The notes under the pieces are model-generated. The model was not told the DNA's origin. It saw nothing but the letters and a program-made list of their open reading frames with translations, and did no database searches. A DNA stretch of 13,693 bases from Clostridiales bacterium UBA4717 (GTDB lineage: Bacteria > Bacillota > Clostridia > Oscillospirales > CAG-272). The DNA lies in contig DHJP01000006.1 of NCBI GenBank assembly GCA_002404395.1, positions 1-13,693 on the forward strand, read 5' to 3'. The translations under genes and the position numbers were made by a program. Shown here one piece after another: positions 1 to 6,774 of this stretch. The first letter of the stretch is position 1, and each line of letters begins with the position of its first letter.

Positions 1-17
1 CTACTTTTATATTATAC

Positions 18-24
18 GAGGCGG
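18..24 (+). promoter_or_regulatory. Shine-Dalgarno site supporting the TTG start at 29
   Basis: GAGGCGG lies 4 nt before TTG at 29, with its GAGG core 7 nt away. There is no ATG or GTG in this frame between the window edge and codon 29, so this site is the main argument for the TTG start. Confidence 0.55.
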
Positions 25-28
25 AAAA

Positions 29-1531
29 TTGGCTGACAAGGATTCAAGGATCAAACGCAACTTAATATCGTCGCTTGTTTATCAGGTCGTGCTAATTGCG
101 GTCAGCTTTCTGCTGCCGAGGCTGTATCTTGAAAATTTCGGCTCGGAAGTAAACGGGGTACTTTCGACGATAAAGCAGATCTTTTCATACCTTTTGCTTT
201 TAGAGGCGGGAGTCGGGCTGGCATCGACTCAGGCGCTGTATAAAAGGATCGGTGAGAGGGATCACAAGGGCGCAAGCGCGGTCTTGTCGGCGACCCGCGT
301 TTACTATATCAGGACGGGCATAATATACTCGGCTATTGTACTTATTGTGGCGATAGTGTATGCATACGTCATACCGACATCGATAAACAATAACGTTCTG
401 TTTTTTATAATCATATTAAATGCGATACCGGCGGTATTCAGCTATTTTGTTCAGGCGAAGTATCGGATACTGATGGAGGTGGACGGCAGAAAATATGTCA
501 TAAACAGCGCGGATACGATCCTTCAACTCGTTTCAAACGCCGCGAAGATACTTGTTTTGCTTTTGAGCGACAGTCTCATTCTCATTCAAACGGTCTATTG
601 TATAATTTATCTTGCACAGCTTGTCTTTTTATATATCTACGCAAAGCGCAGATATAAATGGCTGGATCTGAAAACAAAGCCCGATTTTGCCGCGGTTTCA
701 CAGAAAAACTCGGTTCTGGTTCATCAGCTTTCGGGTATGGTTTTCAATAATACCGACGTGATACTGATTTCTGTGCTTTGCGACTTCAAGGCGGTAAGCA
801 TCTATTCCATATACAATATATTTTTTGCTCAGGTGCAGAATTTCATTACAAGCGTGGTTTCGTCATTCAACTTTGCGCTCGGACAGCTGTTTCATACCGA
901 CAGAGCTGAATTTGACAGAATATACGATATGTACGAAGTTTTTTATGTCATGATAACCTTTATCGTCTACACGCTTATGGCGGTATTTCTGCTTCCGCTC
1001 ATACAGATATACACAAGCGGCATAAACGACGCTGAATATACAAATGCGCCGCTGTTGTTTCTTTTCACGCTGATGAGCTTATTTGCAAATGCCAAATTAC
1101 CTGCAAACAGCATTATTGAATATTCGGGTGAGTTTCAAAGGACCCGCGCATACGCCGTATGGGAAATGGTTATCAATATTACACTTTCGATTGCGGCGAT
1201 ACTGTATATGGGAATATGCGGCGCGATACTCGGCTCGGCTGCGGCGCTTTTGTATCGCGGAATAGTGACGATATATTACTCAAACAGCAAAATTTTAAAA
1301 AGAAGTCAGATGTGTACATATAAAGTATTGATTACAAACGGCGCGGTATTTGCCGGGATCATGGCGTTGCTTTTTGTTGACCGCTTTGAATACGTCGGCT
1401 TTTGGAGGCTTTTGGGTTTAGGATTCATTCACTCGATATGGATAGTCGGAGCATACCTGCTTGTAAACTTTATATTTAACAGAGCCGCGTTCAACACCGC
1501 TGTCGGTTTGTTTAAGGAGAGAAAACGATGA
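29..1531 (+). CDS. wzx: Wzx-type polysaccharide flippase (MATE/PST-like membrane transporter)
   Basis: The product is a 500-residue, very hydrophobic protein with roughly 12 to 14 membrane segments along its whole length. The N-terminal pattern of a short basic stretch (KRNLISSLVYQ), a first helix ending LLPRLY, then FGSEVNGVLSTIKQIFSY and LEAGVGLAS is typical of the polysaccharide-synthase/Wzx branch of the MOP exporter superfamily. These proteins flip undecaprenyl-diphosphate-linked repeat units across the cytoplasmic membrane. The chosen start is TTG at 29, preceded by a GAGGCGG Shine-Dalgarno site; it places KDSRIKRN just before helix 1, as in relatives. The frame is open upstream to the window edge, so a start further left is not excluded. 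The gene ends in a 4-bp ATGA overlap with the next gene, implying translational coupling. Substrate cannot be told from sequence. Confidence 0.9.
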   Translation: MADKDSRIKRNLISSLVYQVVLIAVSFLLPRLYLENFGSEVNGVLSTIKQIFSYLLLLEAGVGLASTQALYKRIGERDHKGASAVLSATRVYYIRTGIIYSAIVLIVAIVYAYVIPTSINNNVLFFIIILNAIPAVFSYFVQAKYRILMEVDGRKYVINSADTILQLVSNAAKILVLLLSDSLILIQTVYCIIYLAQLVFLYIYAKRRYKWLDLKTKPDFAAVSQKNSVLVHQLSGMVFNNTDVILISVLCDFKAVSIYSIYNIFFAQVQNFITSVVSSFNFALGQLFHTDRAEFDRIYDMYEVFYVMITFIVYTLMAVFLLPLIQIYTSGINDAEYTNAPLLFLFTLMSLFANAKLPANSIIEYSGEFQRTRAYAVWEMVINITLSIAAILYMGICGAILGSAAALLYRGIVTIYYSNSKILKRSQMCTYKVLITNGAVFAGIMALLFVDRFEYVGFWRLLGLGFIHSIWIVGAYLLVNFIFNRAAFNTAVGLFKERKR

Positions 1532-2262
1532 GTATTCCGAAAGTGATCCATTACTGTTGGTTCGGCAAAGGCAATATGCCGACGCTTGCGGAAAAATGTA
1601 TTGAAAGTTGGCGCAAATACTGCCCCGAATATCGAATAGTTTGTCATACCGAAGCTGATTTCGATGTGACCGAAAACCGATACGCAAGAGAGGCATACGA
1701 AGCGGGGAAATGGGCGTTTGTAAGCGATTATGCGAGACTTAAGGTGTTATATGACGAGGGCGGGATCTATCTTGATACCGATGTTGAGCTTATAAAGCCG
1801 CTTGATGAGCTTATAAACGGAAACGGCTATATGGGTTTCGATGACCACGGACTTGTTGCGACGGGACTCGGGTTTGCCTGCGAGCCGGGGAGCGGGCTTA
1901 TCGCCGCACTGCTCAAGGATTACGATGACATTCCCTTTTTGCTTCCCGACGGCACGTATGACCTTACGCCTTGCCCGAAAAGAAACACCGAATCACTTAA
2001 AACGCTCGGTATGGATACCGAAAACAAAAATCAGGTATTCATGGGTATACGTATGCTTCCCGAGGATTATCTTTGCCCGATAAAATATTATACGGGTAAG
2101 AAGATCCTAACCGAAAATACCTATTCGATACATCATTTTTGCGCTTCGTGGATCTCTCCCGCCGCAAAGCGCACGTTGTTTATAAAGCGTATCATCGGAG
2201 TACGCCTTTATGAAAAACTGTACGGGAAATTTTTGCACAAATTAAAGTGGTTTGAGTGGTAA
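1528..2262 (+). CDS. GT32-type glycosyltransferase with DXD motif
   Basis: This 244-residue protein begins IPKVIHYCWFGKG, the hallmark opening of the Gly_transf_sug / capsular polysaccharide GT32 (OCH1-like) family. The core SDYARLKVLYDEGG is followed by YLDTDVELIKPLD, where D83-T84-D85 is the DXD motif that binds the metal and nucleotide sugar. There is no signal peptide; it should act at the cytosolic membrane face, adding a sugar to the lipid-linked repeat unit. The aromatic, basic C-terminus (residues about 214-244) could aid membrane association. Start ATG 1528 has AAGGAGA seven bases upstream and overlaps the flippase stop by 4 bp. Donor sugar and linkage cannot be predicted. Family assignment is firm; its exact step is inference. 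Confidence 0.92.
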   Translation: MSIPKVIHYCWFGKGNMPTLAEKCIESWRKYCPEYRIVCHTEADFDVTENRYAREAYEAGKWAFVSDYARLKVLYDEGGIYLDTDVELIKPLDELINGNGYMGFDDHGLVATGLGFACEPGSGLIAALLKDYDDIPFLLPDGTYDLTPCPKRNTESLKTLGMDTENKNQVFMGIRMLPEDYLCPIKYYTGKKILTENTYSIHHFCASWISPAAKRTLFIKRIIGVRLYEKLYGKFLHKLKWFEW

Positions 2263-2315
2263 GCGTACCCCAAAAATCAGTTTTGAGATAAATTCAGGAA
2301 AAGAGATGAGTTGTA

Positions 2316-2996
2316 ATGCCGTATATCGAAAAGGATAAAGTGGATGCCAAAACACGTGAAAAGCTTGAAGCGATCATTGAAAAATCATACGCATCTTATT
2401 GGAAAAAGAAAAGACTTTTTGACATATTCTTTGCAACGCTGATCTTGCTGTTTTTCCTGCCTTTAATGGTCATTATCGCGATCGTGGTCGTCATTGACGA
2501 TCCGAGCGCCGGACCGTTCTACAAGCAGATAAGAGTCGGACGTCACGGGAAAGAATTTTATATGTACAAGTTCAGGACCATGAGAGCCGGCGCGGATAAA
2601 ATGATTGATGTGATCGCAAACCAAAATGAAATGGACGGTCCGGTATTCAAAATGAAGAACGATCCGCGCATAACGAGAGTCGGTAAATATTTAAGACGGC
2701 TTTCGCTTGATGAGCTTATGCAGTTTTTCAATGTTTTCAAGGGCGATATGACCTTGGTGGGTCCGAGGCCGCCGCTCCCGCGAGAGGTAAAATACTATAC
2801 CGATTATCAAAAACTCAGACTGTTGGTTACTCCGGGTATCACGTGTACCTGGCAGATCTCCAAAAACAGAAACGATATTCCGTTTGAAGAATGGGTTGAA
2901 ATGGATATCGAATACATACAGACGCGAACATTTTTGAATGATCTGAAAATTATGCTCAAAACGCCGATAGTTATGCTTACCGCTACCGGGCGCTGA
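2316..2996 (+). CDS. Initiating phosphoglycosyltransferase (bacterial sugar transferase, WcaJ/PglC-like)
   Basis: At 226 residues this is the short, catalytic-core form of the bacterial sugar transferase family, without the N-terminal multi-helix and CoA-binding-like part of WcaJ/WbaP. It shows a basic stretch (KKKRLFD), one hydrophobic re-entrant helix (about 35-60), KFRTMRAGAD (about 85-94), GPVFKMKNDPRITRVGKYLR (108-127), the catalytic Asp-Glu pair in SLDELMQ (D132, E133) and the terminal signature KGDMTLVGPRPPLPREV. Family members move a sugar-1-phosphate from a UDP-sugar to undecaprenyl phosphate, the first membrane step of repeat-unit assembly. The usual proline after DEL is methionine here. 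It lies 53 bp after the GT32 gene, the longest gap between genes in the window; the gap holds no convincing terminator. The sugar is unknown. Confidence 0.93.
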   Translation: MPYIEKDKVDAKTREKLEAIIEKSYASYWKKKRLFDIFFATLILLFFLPLMVIIAIVVVIDDPSAGPFYKQIRVGRHGKEFYMYKFRTMRAGADKMIDVIANQNEMDGPVFKMKNDPRITRVGKYLRRLSLDELMQFFNVFKGDMTLVGPRPPLPREVKYYTDYQKLRLLVTPGITCTWQISKNRNDIPFEEWVEMDIEYIQTRTFLNDLKIMLKTPIVMLTATGR

Positions 2997-3014
2997 GCCT
3001 GCTCAGGGTGGAAA

Positions 3015-4139
3015 ATGAAAGTTGCTATGATCGGGCACAAGGTAGTTCCGTCAAGACGCGGCGGAATAGAAAATGTGCTTACGAACCTGTGTCCGCTGCT
3101 TGTAGAGTCGGGAATTGACGTTACCTGCTATAACCGTTCATCGGACAAGGTTGAAAACGAATATGTGGGGTGCGTGGTGAACAATACCTACAAGGGCGTG
3201 AGGCTGAAAAGGGCATTGACGCTCAATGTACGCGGATTTGCGGCAATGATAGCTTCATTCACTGCCGCAATATCAGCGACTTTCGGAGGATATGATATTA
3301 TTCACTTTCATGCAGAGGGACCATGCGCCGCGATCTGGATACCGAAGCTTTTCGGCAAGAAGTGCGTTGCTACGGTTCACGGCTTGGATTGGCAGCGTGA
3401 AAAGTGGGGGAAAGGCTTCGCTTCAAAGTATATAAAATTCGGAGAACGGCTCCTTGCAAGATATGCGGATGAGGTTATCGTACTTAGTCGGACGGCGCAG
3501 GATTATTTTATAAAAACCTATAACCGTGAAACGACGATCATTCACAACGGAATAAATCCGCCCGAAAAAAAAGCCGCCCGGCTTATTACCGAAAAATTCG
3601 GATTGAGTAAGGATTCATACATATCGGTAGTTTCAAGGTTGACCGAAGAAAAAGGGATACATCATCTGATCGACGCTTATTGCAGTGTCAGAACCGATAA
3701 AAAGCTGGTCATTGCGGGCGACACAAGCGACACCGACGATTATGTGAAAATGCTTCGCGAAAGGGCGGCGGGAAATCCGAATATTATATTTACCGGTTTT
3801 GTATCGGGAGATATTCTGAAAGAGATATATTCAAATTCGTATCTCAATGTGCTGCCGTCCGTGCTTGAGGGAATGTCGTTATCCTTGCTTGAATCGCTTG
3901 CATATAAAAATGCTTTGTTGTGCTCGGATATTCCGGAAAACACCTCGGTCGCCGGGGATAAGGCGGTTTATTTTAAAGCAGGAAACGTGACGGATCTGAC
4001 GGAAAAGCTTCGGATCCTGTGCGGCGATCGCGCACTTGTCGAGCGGCTTCGTGAGGGCGCCGACGAATTTGTGTTCCGAAAGTACGCATGGCAGGAAGCG
4101 GCAAAAGCGACCTGTTCGCTGTACCGAAAATTGATGTAA
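3015..4139 (+). CDS. GT4 family glycosyltransferase
   Basis: This 374-residue GT-B fold protein has no signal peptide. The N-terminal half starts KVAMIGHKVVPSRRGGIENV, where the GGIE glycine loop is typical of GT4 acceptor domains, and contains HFHAEGP and VATVHGLDWQ. The C-terminal donor domain has VSRLTEEKGIHHLI (R208 and K213 are the expected phosphate-contacting residues), GDTSDTDDYV, FTGFVSG and the E-x7-E motif E285 to E293 in PSVLEGMSLSLLES. It is an expected retaining transferase using a nucleotide sugar at the inner membrane face. Start ATG 3015 follows AGGGTGG at 3005-3011, 18 bp after the phosphoglycosyltransferase stop, so it could add the second sugar. That step order is inference from gene order. 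Confidence 0.93.
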   Translation: MKVAMIGHKVVPSRRGGIENVLTNLCPLLVESGIDVTCYNRSSDKVENEYVGCVVNNTYKGVRLKRALTLNVRGFAAMIASFTAAISATFGGYDIIHFHAEGPCAAIWIPKLFGKKCVATVHGLDWQREKWGKGFASKYIKFGERLLARYADEVIVLSRTAQDYFIKTYNRETTIIHNGINPPEKKAARLITEKFGLSKDSYISVVSRLTEEKGIHHLIDAYCSVRTDKKLVIAGDTSDTDDYVKMLRERAAGNPNIIFTGFVSGDILKEIYSNSYLNVLPSVLEGMSLSLLESLAYKNALLCSDIPENTSVAGDKAVYFKAGNVTDLTEKLRILCGDRALVERLREGADEFVFRKYAWQEAAKATCSLYRKLM

Positions 4140-4142
4140 AGG
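4138..4142 (+). promoter_or_regulatory. Shine-Dalgarno site selecting ATG 4153
   Basis: AAAGG overlaps the last two bases of the preceding stop codon. It is 10 nt from ATG 4153, a workable distance, and only 1 nt from TTG 4144, which is too close. Confidence 0.5.
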
Positions 4143-4152
4143 TTTGTTTGAT

Positions 4153-5385
4153 ATGGATAACATAAGAAATACCGATAAAAATGAGAACACCCAAGCGAGG
4201 ATAAAAGCGCTTTTCAAGGAATTTTCCTCGGACGAATTGTACGATGCCTGGGCGGATACTTTTGATATCGAAAGTGTTTCCGATGATAAGGTTATTGTTT
4301 GCTATCACGGCGAAGAAAGCATAAAACTGTTCAGAAAAAAATGTAAGACTCCCTTATCAATTGCAATTCAAGCCGTATTCGGCGACATTAAAAATATCAA
4401 AATCGTAAAAAAACGCAAGGGTAAACGTTTGAGCACCAAAGCCAAAAAGAATATAAATGCATTTAAATTTTTCGTTATAGGTATGCTTTTTGTCTGCATG
4501 GCGACCATGATAATTGTGGTCATGTGCAGTTACATAGAGAATCGGAATTTCAGAGAAACCTTTTACAGTACAAGCAGTATCAAGGTTGACAGCCGCGTGC
4601 GTGTTATTCAGCTGTCGGACTTACACGGTTCGGTCTACGGCGAAAATAACCGAGAGCTTTTGCATCGTATTGAAGAACTGAAGCCCGACATAATAATATG
4701 CACCGGCGATATGGTGGACTCGGTCGTTAGCGATGCTGATTTTGCTTCCGATCTGGGAGAAAAGCTTTCGGGGATCGCTCCGACATATTACATATACGGG
4801 AACAACGAGGCCGAAGGTATTTATGATGTACCGTTAAACAAAGAGGCGCTTGATGAAAAATTCGGGTTTGATGAAAGCAACCGCGATGAGACGGCGCTTT
4901 TAAAACTCAGCGATCCTTTCGGAGACAGGCTCGAAAGCGTCGGAGTCAGGGTGCTTAAAAACGAAAAGGATACAATAAATGTTAAGGGTATGACAATTGA
5001 TGTGTACGGGGTGCTGACTTCAAATCCGTCGGCGTTCTGGCCGTATTCGGGGAAAGCTTTTTCAGACTATATATACGAAAACGAGGACAATCTCAAAATT
5101 ACGGCAATACATGAGCCGATCCTGTTTGAAGAATTTACCTCCGAGCTCTGGGGTGATCTGATAGTTTGCGGACACACTCACGGAGGTATCGCACGCGTTC
5201 CCGTGCTCGGCCCGTTGTATACGCACGAGGGCGGTATATTCCCGGGACGGAGCGGCGCTTTCGTTTACGGCAGATACGATGCCTCAGGCACGCCTTTGAT
5301 CGTAAGCGGAGGGCTTGAAAATTCGGATATTTTTCGCATAAACAATCAGCCGGAGCTTGTTATTATTGATATAAATAAATTTTAA
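4153..5385 (+). CDS. Membrane-anchored calcineurin-like metallophosphoesterase with DnaA-domain-I-like N-terminus
   Basis: The predicted protein has 410 residues. Residues 14-86 look like the DnaA N-terminal domain: helix with D31-A-W33, a beta hairpin ending DKVIVCYHGEE, a helix with LFRKK, then a helix and strand ending IKIV. A very basic linker (KKRKGKRLSTKAKK) precedes one membrane helix (about 103-126), so by the positive-inside rule the N-terminus is cytosolic and the enzyme domain outside. The phosphoesterase domain (about 148-410) has D156-L-H158, G185-D186-M-V-D189, H320 in AIHEP and G340-H-T-H343, the family's metal ligands. The expected GNH(D/E) motif is G216-N-N-E219, with Asn for the usual His. 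Start ATG 4153 is preferred to TTG 4144 because AAAGG at 4138-4142 sits 10 nt before the ATG but only 1 nt before the TTG. Substrate unknown; a phosphate or diphosphate in envelope polymer assembly is a guess. Confidence 0.85.
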   Translation: MDNIRNTDKNENTQARIKALFKEFSSDELYDAWADTFDIESVSDDKVIVCYHGEESIKLFRKKCKTPLSIAIQAVFGDIKNIKIVKKRKGKRLSTKAKKNINAFKFFVIGMLFVCMATMIIVVMCSYIENRNFRETFYSTSSIKVDSRVRVIQLSDLHGSVYGENNRELLHRIEELKPDIIICTGDMVDSVVSDADFASDLGEKLSGIAPTYYIYGNNEAEGIYDVPLNKEALDEKFGFDESNRDETALLKLSDPFGDRLESVGVRVLKNEKDTINVKGMTIDVYGVLTSNPSAFWPYSGKAFSDYIYENEDNLKITAIHEPILFEEFTSELWGDLIVCGHTHGGIARVPVLGPLYTHEGGIFPGRSGAFVYGRYDASGTPLIVSGGLENSDIFRINNQPELVIIDINKF

Positions 5386-5406
5386 TTTTGAAAGGAGGAC
5401 AGAAAG

Positions 5407-6762
5407 ATGCTTAACGACATATTACAGAAAGCGATAATTATAATTGTCGGCGGCTTGCTTGCCGTATCGGCGGCGATAATATTTTTTCGCTTAAAAAACG
5501 TCAACCGCACAGAACGTGCGCAGATCTTTAAAAGCGCGGAATATTTCAATGCGGGGATAATACTTATATGTTTTGTCGTCACTATGGTATACGGGATCTT
5601 TTACCATATTGACCTAAAAAAATCCGTAAATGCGGTCATTTCGCTGAATTATTCCGAGGCTTCGCAGGCGCTTAACTCCAACGGGACCAGATACAATATG
5701 ACGGAGATCATAAGCGATGAGGTAATAGAGCGGGCTATAAATAAAGGTGCGCTTGAGAACGTGAGTGTAAAACAGCTCAAGGATTGTCTTTCGGTTTATC
5801 CTTACGTGCAGGGCGGCGTCGGCGATGAATCGAAGTACCATATATCTACCGAATTTGCGGTGGAATATCATGCTTCAAAGAATACGTCTCACCTTGACTC
5901 GGAGAATGTTATCAATCTTGTCACCACTGCGTACAAGGAGTATTATATCGAAAAATATACCGATAATTTCAGCCTTGACGCACAAAAGCCCGATTTCGGC
6001 AAAACGGAGTATTCCGATGCAGTCGCTTATCTTGAAAAAGAAGCCGGAGCTGTGCTCAATTATCTGTACGGCATGGCGGAAAAGGACCCGAGTTTTGTAA
6101 CGGATGACGGAAGTACTTTCAATTCGATCGCGGGAAAGGTATATAATTTCAAAGAAATTCAGATAAATCAGAATTTGAAGTCTTTCATTCTTCAAAACGG
6201 GATCGCACGGGACAAGGTAGGCTATATTGACCGACTGACATATCAAAACAACGATCTGGAGTATGACCGTAAAAAAAGCGAGGCGTCATATGAGGTATGC
6301 CGTCGGGCAATAGATATGTACGGCGAGGAAATGATAAGCGTTGTGCTGGTACCGACTTGGGACAGCTCGGGAAAATATTATATGGGCAGAACGAAGGTCG
6401 GCGTCGATGAGCTGTCCGTTCTGGCGGCGGGCTACAGCAGCGACGTTGCCGCAGTAGGCAAGGAGATCATGGAAAACGAAGCGGAGATCGACAAGATCAC
6501 TTACGCAAAACAGTCGGCAAAATTATATGAATCGGCAGACTTGCTTATAGATTCGGCGTATAACAGCATCAAGGACTTTGAAAAAGAGGCGATAATTGCC
6601 GGCAGAGAGTATTCGCGTTACAAGATGAATCAGTGCGTTGCGGTAACTATTTACGGCGCTTCGTTTATGAGCGAGTTGAAAGCGCTTGCGGTATTTGCGC
6701 TTTTTGCATATGCAGCGCTTGTGCTATGGAAAATTTCAAGGAAATTTCCACAAAAGGCATAA
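5407..6762 (+). CDS. Membrane protein with Wzz-like ectodomain, unknown function
   Basis: I do not recognise a named family for this 451-residue protein. It has two N-terminal membrane helices (about 9-27 and 46-67), a large ectodomain (about 70-420) rich in helix-forming charged and polar stretches, and one C-terminal helix (about 425-441) followed by a basic tail. The block at 73-132 (strand ending ISLNY, then IISDEVIERAINKGALENV and VKQLKDCLSVYP) follows the Wzz layout: a strand, a helix, then a 'sv..L...i.v' turn. It lines up well with the next gene product, suggesting tandem duplication and divergence. Start ATG 5407 follows a very strong AAAGGAGG (5391-5398). The gene lies 21 bp after the phosphoesterase and 12 bp before the next gene. 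A role in chain length or export as partner of the next protein is inference. Confidence 0.75.
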   Translation: MLNDILQKAIIIIVGGLLAVSAAIIFFRLKNVNRTERAQIFKSAEYFNAGIILICFVVTMVYGIFYHIDLKKSVNAVISLNYSEASQALNSNGTRYNMTEIISDEVIERAINKGALENVSVKQLKDCLSVYPYVQGGVGDESKYHISTEFAVEYHASKNTSHLDSENVINLVTTAYKEYYIEKYTDNFSLDAQKPDFGKTEYSDAVAYLEKEAGAVLNYLYGMAEKDPSFVTDDGSTFNSIAGKVYNFKEIQINQNLKSFILQNGIARDKVGYIDRLTYQNNDLEYDRKKSEASYEVCRRAIDMYGEEMISVVLVPTWDSSGKYYMGRTKVGVDELSVLAAGYSSDVAAVGKEIMENEAEIDKITYAKQSAKLYESADLLIDSAYNSIKDFEKEAIIAGREYSRYKMNQCVAVTIYGASFMSELKALAVFALFAYAALVLWKISRKFPQKA

Positions 6763-6763
6763 C

Positions 6764-6768
6764 GGAGG
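6764..6768 (+). promoter_or_regulatory. Shine-Dalgarno site selecting ATG 6775
   Basis: GGAGG directly abuts ATG 6769 with zero spacing and is 6 nt before the in-frame ATG 6775. The second ATG is therefore the likely start, which removes two residues from the longest reading. Confidence 0.7.
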
Positions 6769-6774
6769 ATGAGA

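Noticed and set aside
1..20. TATTAT-like promoter -10 element before the first gene
   Set aside because: There is no room to see a -35 box and AT-rich hexamers are common here; not supportable.
1..36. Possible C-terminal end of an upstream gene (frame 1, reading ...RRKIG then TGA at 34-36) overlapping the flippase start
   Set aside because: Only 11 codons are visible and two other frames are also open at the edge, so no upstream gene can be supported.
2263..2315. Possible terminator (CAAAA ... TTTTG) in the 53-bp gap before the phosphoglycosyltransferase gene
   Set aside because: The stem is five base pairs, mostly A-T, with no T-run after it.
4144..4152. TTG start for the phosphoesterase
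   Set aside because: The AAAGG ribosome site is only 1 nt away; ATG 4153 fits better.
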